DNA from: Niastella yeongjuensis
Lineage (GTDB): Bacteria; Bacteroidota; Bacteroidia; Chitinophagales; Chitinophagaceae
Direction of reading: 5' to 3'
Assembly: GCF_900110245.1 (NCBI RefSeq)
Contig: NZ_FOCZ01000007.1
Coordinates: forward strand, 62,001 to 126,000
Length of the DNA: 64,000 bases
Made by a program: the position numbers and the translations under genes
The notes under the pieces: generated by a model
What the model saw: only the letters and a program-made list of their open reading frames with translations
Databases searched by the model: none
What the model was told of the DNA's origin: nothing
In this document: piece after piece, positions 35,449-44,116 of the stretch
Layout: each line of letters begins with the position of its first letter
How positions within the stretch are numbered: position 1 is the stretch's first letter

Positions 35449-35913
35449 ATGAAACGATTTGCGATTTTATTGATTGTAGTCTCGGCCTTAACGGCAACAG
35501 CACAAGCACAAACCCAAACAACCGAAGATTCGGTGAAAGTCACCATTAACCGGATGTTTGAAGGCATGAAAAATGCCGATACCGTGCTGTTGAAATCGGC
35601 ATTTACCGATGATCCCATATTGCAAACCGTAGCCACCAATAAAAAGAAACAGGTCTATATAAAAAGCGACAAGTTTAAAGACTTTGTAAAGTTTATTGGC
35701 GACCAGAAAGTAGGAGAGGCCGACGAGCGCATTGAATTCGAATCTATCCGCATCGATGGCGCATTGGCCATGGTATGGGCGCCTTATCAGTTTTATTATA
35801 AAGGCAAATTCCATCACTGCGGCGTCAATTCCTTTCAATTGGTACTGCTGGATAACAACTGGAAAGTCCAGTACCTGATTGATACGAGACGAAAAGATTG
35901 TAATAAACAATAA
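35449..35913 (+). CDS. Secreted NTF2/SnoaL-like (DUF4440-type) protein
   Basis: A 154-residue protein with a signal peptide (MKRFAILLIVVSALTATAQAQ). The mature part looks like a cone-shaped NTF2-like domain: DSVKVTINRMFEGMKNADTVLLKSAFTDD at the start and VNSFQLVLLDNNWKVQYLIDTRR at the end. The family includes enzymes and ligand-binding proteins and no catalytic residue can be assigned. The ATG at 35449 directly precedes the signal peptide; seven upstream codons were excluded. It is followed by a perfect bidirectional terminator shared with the convergent gene. Confidence 0.82.
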   Translation: MKRFAILLIVVSALTATAQAQTQTTEDSVKVTINRMFEGMKNADTVLLKSAFTDDPILQTVATNKKKQVYIKSDKFKDFVKFIGDQKVGEADERIEFESIRIDGALAMVWAPYQFYYKGKFHHCGVNSFQLVLLDNNWKVQYLIDTRRKDCNKQ

Positions 35914-35957
35914 AAAGAGAAAGCCCTCCCGATGCATCAGGAGGGCTTTCTCTTTTT
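35912..35957. terminator. Bidirectional terminator with perfect 18-base-pair stem
   Basis: The A-rich arm 35912-35929 is exactly complementary to 35940-35957, with A and T runs at the two ends, so it works for both convergent genes. The ten-base loop itself contains the palindrome GATGCATC. Confidence 0.92.
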
Positions 35958-35994
35958 ATTTACTTGTAAACTTGTTAACTGGTTAACTCGTGAA

Positions 35995-37302
35995 CTATTT
36001 CTTCAACCTGTATTTCTTCATCACCTTTTTACTGTTAAAATAGTCGTTCAGTTCTTTTTCGCTCATGCCGCTGGTGATCTCGATGGGAATATCAACCAGC
36101 TGAACCTGTGCCTGTTTTAATTCTTCTTTCAGCTTGGCTGTTTTTTTAGCAATCTCCGGGTCGCGTTCGCCTACCAGCGCATTGTCGCTTACCATATACT
36201 CCAGCCTTTTAACTGTTGAGCGGATCTGTCCTGCCTGGTTTTGTTCAGTGGTTTTTGTGGGGGCAACGGCTTCTTTTACCGGCACCAGGGATACACCCAC
36301 ACTTGGCATTATTTTGCCCACTTCACTGTTGGGTTGAGAGGAGGCCAGTACGCTGCCGGTTAAAGCCGTGGCGGAACCGGTGATGTCAAAGGTGGTACGG
36401 GTGCCTTTGTTTTTCTTCACCCCTTTGTCCAGTTGCAGGAAGGTATATTTTAACCGCAAAATGTAACTGTTGATCACATTTACGGTCAGCTTATAGTCTT
36501 CTACCGATAAAGGATAGTTCAGGGCATCCTTTACAATGATCTTGACCTGGGCGGTATCGCGGACGCCAAATTTATTGGCCCCTACAAAACTCAACAGCAC
36601 AACCCTTTCCTTGCCGGGGTCTGATTCCTTCACGAAATCAAAACCGGGTGCCCAGATGAAATCATCATCACATTTCTTTACCAGGGTAGCACCCCGCACG
36701 GGCATGTTGGCAAAGAAGGTAATGGTTTCAATAGGAAAGTTCCCATTCTCGCATTGTATCTTAAAGGCTACGGTATCGCCTTCATCTACAGTTAAAGTGG
36801 AACCAACGGTAGGCTTTACCTTCGATTGAATGATATCCGTATTGTAGAAACTGATGTAAAAAGCGGTATCCACGTGATCGCTGGGTGCTTCCAGGTTTTG
36901 TACACCCACACTCACCCGGTACTGGTAGTCGTATTTCAGTTTGCCAGACAGGAAATAGGATTTCTCAGCCTTAAAGGTCAACAGGCCGTTATCCTTATTA
37001 ATACGCAGACCCACGGGCGGGTTACGCAGGAACCAGTAATATTTCGACTGGTCCTTGTTTATCTCCAGCTTATAGCTAAGCGAAGAGTCTACGTGCAGAT
37101 TAAATGACGGATTGAGGTTCTTGATCCGCAAAGCCACCTCCGCGGAGTCAATAATAAATGGTAACGTGTCAACATGTTTATGACCGTGATATATGCTATC
37201 GCCCGGCTGCCTTTCTTGTGCTGAAATCATCCCTACGCCTGAAAATATACATAGCACGATCAATACCAACGTCTTTCGGATACAGAAGGTAAGTGCTCTC
37301 AT
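35995..37302 (-). CDS. Secreted protein with beta-sandwich (Ig/cadherin-like) regions, unknown function
   Basis: A 435-residue protein with an N-terminal signal sequence (KTLVLIVLCIFSGVGMISAQ). Residues from about 55 to 270 contain repeated patterns such as GLRINKDNGLLTFKAEK, YQYRVSVGV, and TLTVDEGDTVAFKIQC. These resemble cadherin/Ig-like domains in secreted Bacteroidota proteins. Residues 300-435 are more polar, with a likely coiled coil (EIAKKTAKLKEELKQAQ) and a basic C-terminus (KKVMKKYRLKK). I do not recognise a named family. It is convergent with the NTF2-like gene at the bidirectional terminator and follows the Hsp20 gene on the same strand after a terminator, so it is probably transcribed alone. 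Confidence 0.7.
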   Translation of the reverse strand: MRALTFCIRKTLVLIVLCIFSGVGMISAQERQPGDSIYHGHKHVDTLPFIIDSAEVALRIKNLNPSFNLHVDSSLSYKLEINKDQSKYYWFLRNPPVGLRINKDNGLLTFKAEKSYFLSGKLKYDYQYRVSVGVQNLEAPSDHVDTAFYISFYNTDIIQSKVKPTVGSTLTVDEGDTVAFKIQCENGNFPIETITFFANMPVRGATLVKKCDDDFIWAPGFDFVKESDPGKERVVLLSFVGANKFGVRDTAQVKIIVKDALNYPLSVEDYKLTVNVINSYILRLKYTFLQLDKGVKKNKGTRTTFDITGSATALTGSVLASSQPNSEVGKIMPSVGVSLVPVKEAVAPTKTTEQNQAGQIRSTVKRLEYMVSDNALVGERDPEIAKKTAKLKEELKQAQVQLVDIPIEITSGMSEKELNDYFNSKKVMKKYRLKK

Positions 37303-37330
37303 GGGGGCCGAAGTTAGGACAAAACATTAA

Positions 37331-37358
37331 AAAAAACCATCCACCAAAAGGCGGATGG
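37331..37358 (-). terminator. Rho-independent terminator after the Hsp20 gene
   Basis: On the minus strand CCATCCGCC pairs with GGTGGATGG (one G-U pair) around a four-base loop and runs into a T-run. The arms are 37350-37358 and 37337-37345. The wobble is only favourable on this strand. Confidence 0.85.
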
Positions 37359-37418
37359 CTTTCTAAACCAAAACCAACTGCTTATGAAACCAAAACTTTA
37401 GTATTTCTTTTGCTATTA

Positions 37419-37850
37419 TTACTGAACTACTACCTGTTTAGGTGTTTCTTTTACCTGTTCTTTTTTAGGCAGGAACAGTTTCAGGATACCGTTTTCGTAT
37501 TTAGCCTCGATAGCATCGGCATTTACCTGCTCTGCTATGGTAAAGCTGCGTTTAAAGCTTTTACGGCTGAACTCGCGGCGTACGGATTTGATGCCTTCCG
37601 ATTTGTTATCGTCTTTTTTGTCGTAACTAATCGTTAACAAACCTTTATCTACGTTTACCTTGATCTCTTCTTTATTGATACCAGGTACGCTTACTTCCAG
37701 TTGAAAACCTTCAGCAGTTTCGTCAATGTTAACCGGCGCCAGGTTAAGGCCGGTATGTCCTTCATTCCACAATCCGGGAATTGAATTAAAGAAATCATCA
37801 ACTACAGAATCGAATGATTTTCTGGCGGGATGGTGCAGTCTTACTGTCAT
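37419..37850 (-). CDS. Hsp20/alpha-crystallin small heat-shock protein
   Basis: A 143-residue ATP-independent chaperone that holds unfolding proteins. The alpha-crystallin domain spans about residues 38-130, with APVNIDETAEGFQLEVSVPG at the start and the closing signature ENGILKLFLPKKE. The C-terminal tail contains VVVQ in the place of the usual I-x-I anchoring motif. The N-terminal arm is short (DDFFNSIPGLW). No CIRCE element or exact TAnnTTTG is visible upstream, so the basis for heat induction is not evident. It ends in its own terminator. Confidence 0.93.
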   Translation of the reverse strand: MTVRLHHPARKSFDSVVDDFFNSIPGLWNEGHTGLNLAPVNIDETAEGFQLEVSVPGINKEEIKVNVDKGLLTISYDKKDDNKSEGIKSVRREFSRKSFKRSFTIAEQVNADAIEAKYENGILKLFLPKKEQVKETPKQVVVQ

Positions 37851-38042
37851 AATTATAAATTTTATTGTTTTTTAAATTTCGATGTACGTCTACCTATTTT
37901 TCAAACAGTGTACCATTGCAGAAAATGACCAAAAACCGGCCTGGATTGACAGAAAGCGGGCAAAATAGGCGGACATAATTGCAGTCGCGTTCGATTGTAA
38001 CTGACATAAATTCCGGTTAAGGTTAGAAATGAACTTTTTACG

Positions 38043-38050
38043 TAGTTTTG
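38043..38050 (+). promoter_or_regulatory. Bacteroidota -7 element (TAGTTTTG)
   Basis: TAGTTTTG lies 24 bases before the ATG at 38074 of the bacilliredoxin gene and supports that start. The -33 element is not clear. Confidence 0.55.
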
Positions 38051-38073
38051 CGTTTCAATTAAAAAATAGTAGA

Positions 38074-38487
38074 ATGTATCCAACAGAAATAGTACTCCCG
38101 ATGAAAGAGGAGTTGACAGACAACGGCTTCCAGGAGCTGTTAACCTCTGAAGATGTTGATAACCAACTTAATTCAACAGGCACAACCCTGGTAATGATCA
38201 ATTCAGTTTGTGGTTGCTCAGCAGGTTCAGCCCGTCCTGGTGTATTAATGGCCGTTACCAACTCAGCAAAAAAGCCCGATCATTTGACTACCAGCTTTGC
38301 CGGTTACGATATTGATGCGGTGAAGAAATTACGTGAGCGTTTATTACCTTATCCACCATCTTCACCAGCCATTGCGCTGTTCAAAGATGGTCAGCTGGTG
38401 CACTTTATTGAAAGGCACATGATCGAAGGCCGTCCGGCCCAGCTGATCGCTCATAACCTGATCGCAGCATTTGAAGAATATTGTTAA
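38074..38487 (+). CDS. BrxA/BrxB-family bacilliredoxin (YphP/YqiW-like)
   Basis: A 137-residue thioredoxin-like protein. The unusual redox motif Cys-Gly-Cys in NSVCGCSAGSARPGV (around residues 47-55) and the opening MYPTEIVLPMKEELT define the family. In Firmicutes these proteins remove bacillithiol from S-bacillithiolated proteins. Bacteroidota also have bacillithiol or related thiols, so a redox-repair role is plausible. The -7 box at 38043 lies within the in-frame upstream extension, so the start at 38074 is preferred. It ends at a clean terminator. Confidence 0.9.
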   Translation: MYPTEIVLPMKEELTDNGFQELLTSEDVDNQLNSTGTTLVMINSVCGCSAGSARPGVLMAVTNSAKKPDHLTTSFAGYDIDAVKKLRERLLPYPPSSPAIALFKDGQLVHFIERHMIEGRPAQLIAHNLIAAFEEYC

Positions 38488-38527
38488 AATTTCTTAGCTG
38501 ATTAATTCAGCTTTGTTCATAGTGATG

Positions 38528-38555
38528 AACCCTCTCATTCCTGAGAGGGTTTTTT
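38528..38555 (+). terminator. Rho-independent terminator
   Basis: AACCCTCTC (38528-38536) pairs perfectly with GAGAGGGTT (38543-38551) around a six-base loop, followed by more T. Confidence 0.92.
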
Positions 38556-38700
38556 GATGCAAAATCACTTGACTTGTTGACTTCCAGACTATTTTCATTC
38601 ATTTGGACCATTTAGGCAATCCGTTACCAGATTCTTCGTTTGTTTTCTTATCATTGCACCTTTATTGATTTATTGGTAGATTAAAATCTATTCCAGATAC

Positions 38701-40005
38701 ATGTATCCAAACCTATATTACGCTTTCAAGGATATTTTTGGTAGTGCGCCGAGCGGACTTCGGTTTATTAATTCCTTCGGTTTTTTCGTGGCCCTGTCCT
38801 TTTTAGCTGCCGCCTATGTTTTAACCATTGAATTAAAACGCAAGGAAAGAACAGGTTTGTTAACGGGGCAGGACGTAAAGATGGTGGTAGGTAAACAAGC
38901 CAGTCCGGGGGAATTGTTGTTGAATTTCCTCCTGGGATTTTTATTGGGGTATAAGATCATTGGATTATTTATATCGGGCAACGCCAGTGGCGATCCGCAA
39001 CAATTCATCTTCTCCTCTGAAGGGAACCTGCCTGTTGGGTTGGGCCTGGGTGTATTGTTTGCCGGGTTGAAATGGTGGGAAAAGCACAAACAAAAGCTGG
39101 ATAAACCCGAAGAGCGGACCATTCGCATCTGGCCGCACGACCGGGTAGGCGACCTGGTGATCTATGCTGCCCTGTTTGGTTTTTTGGGTGCTAAAATTTT
39201 CCATAACCTCGAAAACTGGAACGACTTTGTAGCCAACCCGGTCGAGGCTTTATTATCATTCAGCGGGTTGACTTTCTACGGTGGCCTTATCTGCGCTGCT
39301 GTGGCTATCTGGTTCTACACCCGTAAACATAAGATCAATTTCACGCTGTTGTGCGATGCCATTGCACCTGCGCTTATTCTGGCCTATTCTCTTGGCCGTA
39401 TTGGTTGCCAGGTAGCCGGTGATGGCGACTGGGGTGTTTTAAACAGCGCCTATGTAACCGAGCCCGGACCAAAATCGAAAGTAGTGCTGGCCGATACGGC
39501 TACTTTTCAACGCACCTTACAGGCGCATGGTAATTTTTACTTAAGAAACTTTCAGGTTAATAATACCTCAGAAATTCCTCATATCAGTGTAAAAGCACCC
39601 GGCTGGTTGCCCAACTGGTTGTTTGCGTATACCTATCCGCACAACGTAGTGAACGAAGGAGCCCCCATACCAGGTTGTACGGAGGAACAATACTGTAATC
39701 AATTGCCGATACCGGTATTTCCAACACCGTTTTATGAAACGATAATGGCCTTTTTGCTTTTCCTGCTGCTCTGGTCCTTGCGGAAAAAGCTGAAAGCGCC
39801 GGGTACGCTGTTTGGCGTATACCTGATAGTAAATGGTATTGAGCGCTTTCTTATAGAACAGATCCGGGTTAATACCAAGTACTCCATTTTTGGTTTTCAC
39901 CCCACGCAGGCCGAGATCATTGCCGTGCTGCTGGTTATCGGGGGCGCCGCCCTCTACTTTATTATGAAGAAAAAGTACGAAACAACACTGGCCGCAAAGG
40001 CTTAA
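38701..40005 (+). CDS. lgt: Prolipoprotein diacylglyceryl transferase, Bacteroidota type
   Basis: A 434-residue integral membrane enzyme that transfers diacylglycerol from phosphatidylglycerol to the lipobox cysteine of prolipoproteins. About seven or eight membrane segments are visible. The signature SLGRIGCQVAGDGDWG (around residue 235) corresponds to the GRxGNFxNxE motif of other bacteria but reads GCQVAGDGDWG, the form seen across this phylum. The later NGIERFLIEQIRVN carries the conserved Arg and Glu. The protein is longer than E. coli Lgt (about 290 residues) because of an N-terminal extension and a polar insertion of about 90 residues after the signature (about 243-335). It is transcribed alone and ends at a terminator. 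Confidence 0.87.
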   Translation: MYPNLYYAFKDIFGSAPSGLRFINSFGFFVALSFLAAAYVLTIELKRKERTGLLTGQDVKMVVGKQASPGELLLNFLLGFLLGYKIIGLFISGNASGDPQQFIFSSEGNLPVGLGLGVLFAGLKWWEKHKQKLDKPEERTIRIWPHDRVGDLVIYAALFGFLGAKIFHNLENWNDFVANPVEALLSFSGLTFYGGLICAAVAIWFYTRKHKINFTLLCDAIAPALILAYSLGRIGCQVAGDGDWGVLNSAYVTEPGPKSKVVLADTATFQRTLQAHGNFYLRNFQVNNTSEIPHISVKAPGWLPNWLFAYTYPHNVVNEGAPIPGCTEEQYCNQLPIPVFPTPFYETIMAFLLFLLLWSLRKKLKAPGTLFGVYLIVNGIERFLIEQIRVNTKYSIFGFHPTQAEIIAVLLVIGGAALYFIMKKKYETTLAAKA

Positions 40006-40028
40006 CGCTGAAAACTCCTTATATAGAT

Positions 40029-40059
40029 CGCCCCTGACGTAACTGTTTGGGGCGTTTTT
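40029..40059 (+). terminator. Rho-independent terminator after lgt
   Basis: CGCCCC (40029-40034) pairs with GGGGCG (40049-40054), followed by five T. Confidence 0.8.
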
Positions 40060-40080
40060 GTTTGAAAAGGCAATGGGGAA

Positions 40081-40220
40081 AGGGCAGAAGGAAATGGGGA
40101 AAGGGCAGAAGGCAGAGGGCAGAGGGCAGAGAAAAAGGCAGAAGGCAGAGAGAAAGGCGGAAGGCAGAAGGCAGAGAGAAAGGCGGAAGGCAGAAGGCAG
40201 AGAAGAAAGGCGGAAGACGG
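40081..40220. repeat. Longest GGGCAGA/AGGCAGA heptamer array of the window
   Basis: About 140 bases of purine-rich heptamers on the plus strand, with variants GGGCAGA, AGGCAGA and AGGCGGA interrupted by A-rich stretches. Confidence 0.9.
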
Positions 40221-40293
40221 ATAAAAGGGCAATCGGGAAATAGTAAAAGGTAGAAAGCGCCTTTACCAGGACGAAATCAGCTTTGGAGCACAC

Positions 40294-40313
40294 CCCCCTC
40301 CCAATGGAGGGGG
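40294..40313. repeat. C/G-rich palindrome (CCCCCTCC-N4-GGAGGGGG)
   Basis: A perfect 8-base-pair stem followed by CCGGGGGAGG. A similar element, CCCCTCC-tg-GGAGGGG followed by CAGGGGTGGG, is at 47107-47122. They resemble short REP-like intergenic palindromes. Confidence 0.75.
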
Positions 40314-40352
40314 CCGGGGGAGGCCAGAACCCAATAACCCAATAACTAAAAA

Positions 40353-40386
40353 GCCCCAGGAAAAACAAGCTGTTTCTCCTGGGGCC
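40353..40386 (-). terminator. Rho-independent terminator of the gene at 40415-40936
   Basis: On the minus strand GCCCCAGGA pairs with TCCTGGGGC, extended by AAACA/TGTTT, then a T-run. Confidence 0.85.
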
Positions 40387-40414
40387 TTTAACACGGTCTA
40401 GGGGGTAAATTTTT

Positions 40415-40936
40415 CTAATCGCTAAAGCTGTACAGTTCACCTTGCTTGTTTCTGCACTCTACAAACATTTGCTTGGGTAAACCATCTTCAAAACTGATGC
40501 GGTTTACAACAGTAGGATCGCACAATCCGCCGGTGTCTTTCTGGTCGAATACCAGTTGATTGTTAACAATTTTGCGGGGCAGGTTGAAGTCAGCACCAAA
40601 CATGTATTTGCCTACATATTGGTTTTTGTTGTTGAATACCACCACTTTATTGGTAGCTGCCGGGGAATTACCGTAAAAAACGGTAGAGGTCACCACTTTA
40701 AAGGTGCGGCCATCATTGGTTTTGATCTTTCCCAGGTAGGTAAGTTCCGTTTGGTTGTACTGTCCTTTTCTGGAACGGTCAAAAACGTACTTCTTTCCAA
40801 CTTTGTTGCGGGTTAAAACTGTCTGCCAGTCCCTGTGGGGAGCTTTGTTTGGATTTCTGCTGCTGGGGCTTTTGTGTGCAAATACGGTTGCTGAAACGAG
40901 CATGCATAGCACTACGGCTAGTAAACGATTGGTCAT
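40415..40936 (-). CDS. Secreted protein of unknown function
   Basis: A 173-residue protein with a signal peptide (MTNRLLAVVLCMLVSATVFA). The mature part is basic at its start (HKSPSSRNPNKAPHRDW) and contains beta-strand patterns such as KVVVFNNKNQYVGKYMFGAD. Two cysteines near the end (GLCDPT and VECRNK) could form a disulphide. The repeated display of GKIKTNDGRTF- and KNQYVGKY-type turns suggests a small beta barrel or sandwich. I do not recognise the family. The start at 40936 was chosen because it begins the signal peptide; 24 upstream codons were dropped. Confidence 0.7.
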   Translation of the reverse strand: MTNRLLAVVLCMLVSATVFAHKSPSSRNPNKAPHRDWQTVLTRNKVGKKYVFDRSRKGQYNQTELTYLGKIKTNDGRTFKVVTSTVFYGNSPAATNKVVVFNNKNQYVGKYMFGADFNLPRKIVNNQLVFDQKDTGGLCDPTVVNRISFEDGLPKQMFVECRNKQGELYSFSD

Positions 40937-41261
40937 AGGGATACTAAATTTTAAATAGGGGTCCGTGAAAAATGTAACTGGCCGCAAGTTAATACCGAAA
41001 TCGGTCAAAGTAGCACGCGTTTCGACGTTTGTTCTTCAAAGTTCGATGTTCATAACTTTTTTATCTACCATTCTCTTTTTAGATTTCCCTGTTTTCCACC
41101 TTAATTTATCATTATCAATTAAGGGGTATCCGCTTAACCAGCCTTTCCACCATTCATCCCAAAAAAAACGGCTATTGTAACCCCTCGTAAACATACGCGT
41201 CCTACCTACATGTCATTTATTTCCGGACATCAGGCATAGTAACCATTGGACACAAAAGCAA

Positions 41262-41282
41262 GTACTTTACATTGCATAGTAC
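41262..41282. promoter_or_regulatory. Operator-like dyad next to the TonB receptor promoter
   Basis: GTACTTTACA and TGCATAGTAC flank one central T, with 8 of 10 positions complementary. The site fills the space just upstream of the TAATTTTG box, an ideal place for a repressor. The binding protein is unknown. Confidence 0.5.
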
Positions 41283-41283
41283 C

Positions 41284-41291
41284 TAATTTTG
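41284..41291 (+). promoter_or_regulatory. Bacteroidota -7 element (TAATTTTG)
   Basis: TAATTTTG lies 45 bases before the ATG of the TonB receptor at 41336. No good TTTG is found at -33, which the dyad covers. Confidence 0.6.
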
Positions 41292-41335
41292 GACTGTAAT
41301 CAATTAAGCAAAGTATTCAATCAACCAAACGAGTC

Positions 41336-43798
41336 ATGAGAACGCCAACCAACCTGTTTATATTCATTCTTTTAACTATATCCTTGATAAGCAGGGCACA
41401 AAACACCAACACCTCAAAGCTTAAAGGGAAAGTATCAGCCACCAACCAATCAACCCTGTCTGCCGCCACCATAACCCTTTTAAAGGCAAAAGACTCCACC
41501 GTAGTAAAAATGTCCGTGACCGACCAGCAAGGTCAATATTCATTCGATAACCCACCTAAAGGGAATTACCTTGTAGCGGCATCGGCCGTTGGATATGAAA
41601 AACAATATTCCGCCCCCTTTACCATTTCAGCCGAAACCCCGGTTGTTGAATTAACCACCATCGTGCTCAACCCGCGTAACAACGATCTGAAAGCGGTGAC
41701 CATCAGCGCCCGTAAACCCATGGTGGAACAAAAGATCGACCGTACGGTAGTAAATGTGGATGCCTATATCAGTAACACCGGTGCCAATGCCCTGGAAGCC
41801 CTGGAAAAATCGCCCGGTGTGCAGGTAGATAAAGACGGGAACATCAGCCTGAAAGGGAAGCAGAATGTAATTGTATTGATCGATGGCCGTCCGGCCTACC
41901 TTACCGGCGCCGACCTGGCCAATATGCTGAAAGGCATGCAGGCCTCTCAACTGGAACAAATTGAGATCATGACCAATCCGCCGGCCCGTTACGACGCTTC
42001 CGGAAACGCGGGCATCATTAACATCAAGACCAAAAAGAACAAGGTTAAAGGCTTTAACGGCAACGTAAGCGCCGGAGTAGGGCAGGGGGTATACTTTAAA
42101 ACAAATGAAAGCCTCAGTTTGAATTATCGTGATGGGAAAGTGAACCTGTTCAGCAGTTACAGCTATGGTCGCAATAACAACTTTCAGGAGCTGGAGATCT
42201 ACCGCCGCTATTTTAATGATGATAAAAGTACCAAAGCCATTTTTGAACAGGTTGCCTTCATGAAACGGCGCAATACCAGCAACAACCTGAAAATGGGAAT
42301 GGATTATTTTGTAAACAACAAAACAACCCTGGGCGTTGTGCTGAGCGGCGTATACAATCCCGAAAGCAGCGTCAATAGAAACACCAGCTATCTCGAAAAT
42401 CCTGACCATGCAGTAGATTCCATTGTAACCGCCAGTTCCGGTATCGATGGTACCTGGAAAAACGCCAGCGTGAACCTGAACATGCGCCACCAGTTCGATA
42501 CCACCGGCCGCGAACTGACCGCCGATCTGGATTATATCATCTATGACAATGCGAACAACCAGCATTTTATCAATACTTCATATGATGCCGACTGGACCAA
42601 ACGCTATGAAGAAAATTTAATGGGCATTCTGCCTGTAACGGTGAACATTTATTCAGCCAAAATGGATTATACCCATCCCCTGAAGAACAATGGTAAAATA
42701 GAAGCCGGCTGGAAGACCAGTTTTGTAGAAACAGTAAACAAGGCCAATTATTACCAGGTGAAGGGCAGCGAATGGCTGACTGACGAAGAGAAAACGAATT
42801 TTTTCAACTATAATGAAAACATCAATGCTGCCTATGTAAGCTTCAACAAACAGCTTACAAAAAAATGGGGCCTGCAATCCGGATTGCGTTATGAGAATAC
42901 CAATTACAAGGGCCATCAGTATGGTAACCCTAAAAAAGGTGACTCTTCCTTTCAACGTTCTTATAACAGCTGGTTCCCGACTGTGTATGTCAGTTATAAT
43001 GCCGACAGCAACAATCAGTTCGGATTATCATTTGGCCGCCGTATAGACAGACCCGGTTATGCCAGCCTGAACCCTTTCGTTTTTTATATTGACAAATACA
43101 CTTATGAAGCCGGTAACCCTTATTTAAAACCACAGTACTCGAACAATGTGGAGCTTACGCATATTTTCAAAGGCAAGCTTACCACAACATTGAGCTATAG
43201 CGTCACAAAGAATGTGTTTAGCGAAACATTCCAGCAGGCGGAGTTTGCTACTATTGTAAGAAGAAACAATATAGGAAAACGTGAATACTATGGCATTTCA
43301 GTAAACGCCCAGATCCCCGTAGCCAAATGGTTTACCAGTATGATCTATACCAACTACCGCTATACCAGTTATTCAGGCAATTTGTACGGCCAGGATCTGA
43401 AACTGGCAGCCGGTACCATTTACTTCAATATCAACAACCAGTTTAATTTCAGCAAAGGCTGGGGCGCCGAAGTAAGTGGCTGGTATTTGAGCAAAGGTGT
43501 GGAAGGACAGATAGAGTTAGCTGCAATGGGGCAACTGGCTGCCGGGGTTTCAAAAACAGTGTTAAAAGGAAAAGGCTCTGTTAAATTAAACGTACGCGAT
43601 ATTTTGTATACCCAGGTGCCGCATGGCAATATCGTTAATATTGAAGATACCGAAGCCCGTTTCAGGAACAGCCGCGATACGCGGGTGGCTAACATCACCT
43701 TTAGTTACCGTTTTGGTAAACCTATTAAAAGCAACAATAAGGAACGTAAAAAAGGAGGCGCCAACGACGAACAAAACCGGGTTAATATGGGAAATTAA
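41336..43798 (+). CDS. Outer-membrane beta-barrel receptor (TonB-dependent type), copy 1
   Basis: An 820-residue protein with signal peptide (LFIFILLTISLISRAQ). A carboxypeptidase-regulatory-like domain (about residues 27-110) is followed by a plug-like segment with NALEALEKSPGVQVDKDGNISLKGKQ and LEQIEIMTNPPARYDASGNAGIINI. A long C-terminal barrel (OMP_b-brl_3 type) ends in FSYRFGK with a polar tail. It aligns along its length with the receptor at 44525-47017, including the tail NDEQNR / TDEQNR. No SusD partner is next to it. The promoter region has an operator-like dyad, so expression is probably regulated. The ligand is unknown; relatives are often induced by metal or antibiotic stress. Confidence 0.87.
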   Translation: MRTPTNLFIFILLTISLISRAQNTNTSKLKGKVSATNQSTLSAATITLLKAKDSTVVKMSVTDQQGQYSFDNPPKGNYLVAASAVGYEKQYSAPFTISAETPVVELTTIVLNPRNNDLKAVTISARKPMVEQKIDRTVVNVDAYISNTGANALEALEKSPGVQVDKDGNISLKGKQNVIVLIDGRPAYLTGADLANMLKGMQASQLEQIEIMTNPPARYDASGNAGIINIKTKKNKVKGFNGNVSAGVGQGVYFKTNESLSLNYRDGKVNLFSSYSYGRNNNFQELEIYRRYFNDDKSTKAIFEQVAFMKRRNTSNNLKMGMDYFVNNKTTLGVVLSGVYNPESSVNRNTSYLENPDHAVDSIVTASSGIDGTWKNASVNLNMRHQFDTTGRELTADLDYIIYDNANNQHFINTSYDADWTKRYEENLMGILPVTVNIYSAKMDYTHPLKNNGKIEAGWKTSFVETVNKANYYQVKGSEWLTDEEKTNFFNYNENINAAYVSFNKQLTKKWGLQSGLRYENTNYKGHQYGNPKKGDSSFQRSYNSWFPTVYVSYNADSNNQFGLSFGRRIDRPGYASLNPFVFYIDKYTYEAGNPYLKPQYSNNVELTHIFKGKLTTTLSYSVTKNVFSETFQQAEFATIVRRNNIGKREYYGISVNAQIPVAKWFTSMIYTNYRYTSYSGNLYGQDLKLAAGTIYFNINNQFNFSKGWGAEVSGWYLSKGVEGQIELAAMGQLAAGVSKTVLKGKGSVKLNVRDILYTQVPHGNIVNIEDTEARFRNSRDTRVANITFSYRFGKPIKSNNKERKKGGANDEQNRVNMGN

Positions 43799-44116
43799 CG
43801 CACAAATCTACCAGAACAGTTTGCTCGTATATGATAACAGTCGATTAACAATTTGCAGCCGTACATTCGTTAAACCAACACGCAAAAAACGAGTCCTAAT
43901 AAGGAATACAGGAACAGCATAAAATTAGAAGATTAAAAGGATTTTAAGAATAGAATTGACTAGCGTGGCACAGTTTCTGAATAAGGTATAATAGCTGTTT
44001 GAAAAGAAGAAATAATCAAAAGGAGTATTTAGATTTTTTTAACAGTGGACAACGAAACCTTTTTTACCGTTCAAACGTCTTATATATAAAGCGGCAATAA
44101 ATAAACAGACAGGACA

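Larger units (their letters stand above)
40006..40414. other. Gap between lgt and a convergent secreted-protein gene
   Basis: No gene is seen. The gap contains the lgt terminator (40029-40059), a long GGGCAGAAGGCAGAG heptamer array (40081-40220), a C/G palindrome (40294-40313) and the terminator of the opposite gene (40353-40386). Confidence 0.85.
40937..41335. other. Divergent intergenic region upstream of a TonB receptor
   Basis: No gene is seen in these 399 bases. The right end holds an operator-like dyad (41262-41282) next to a -7 element (41284-41291). The rest is A/T-rich without clear repeats, and no exact promoter was found for the leftward gene. Confidence 0.7.
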
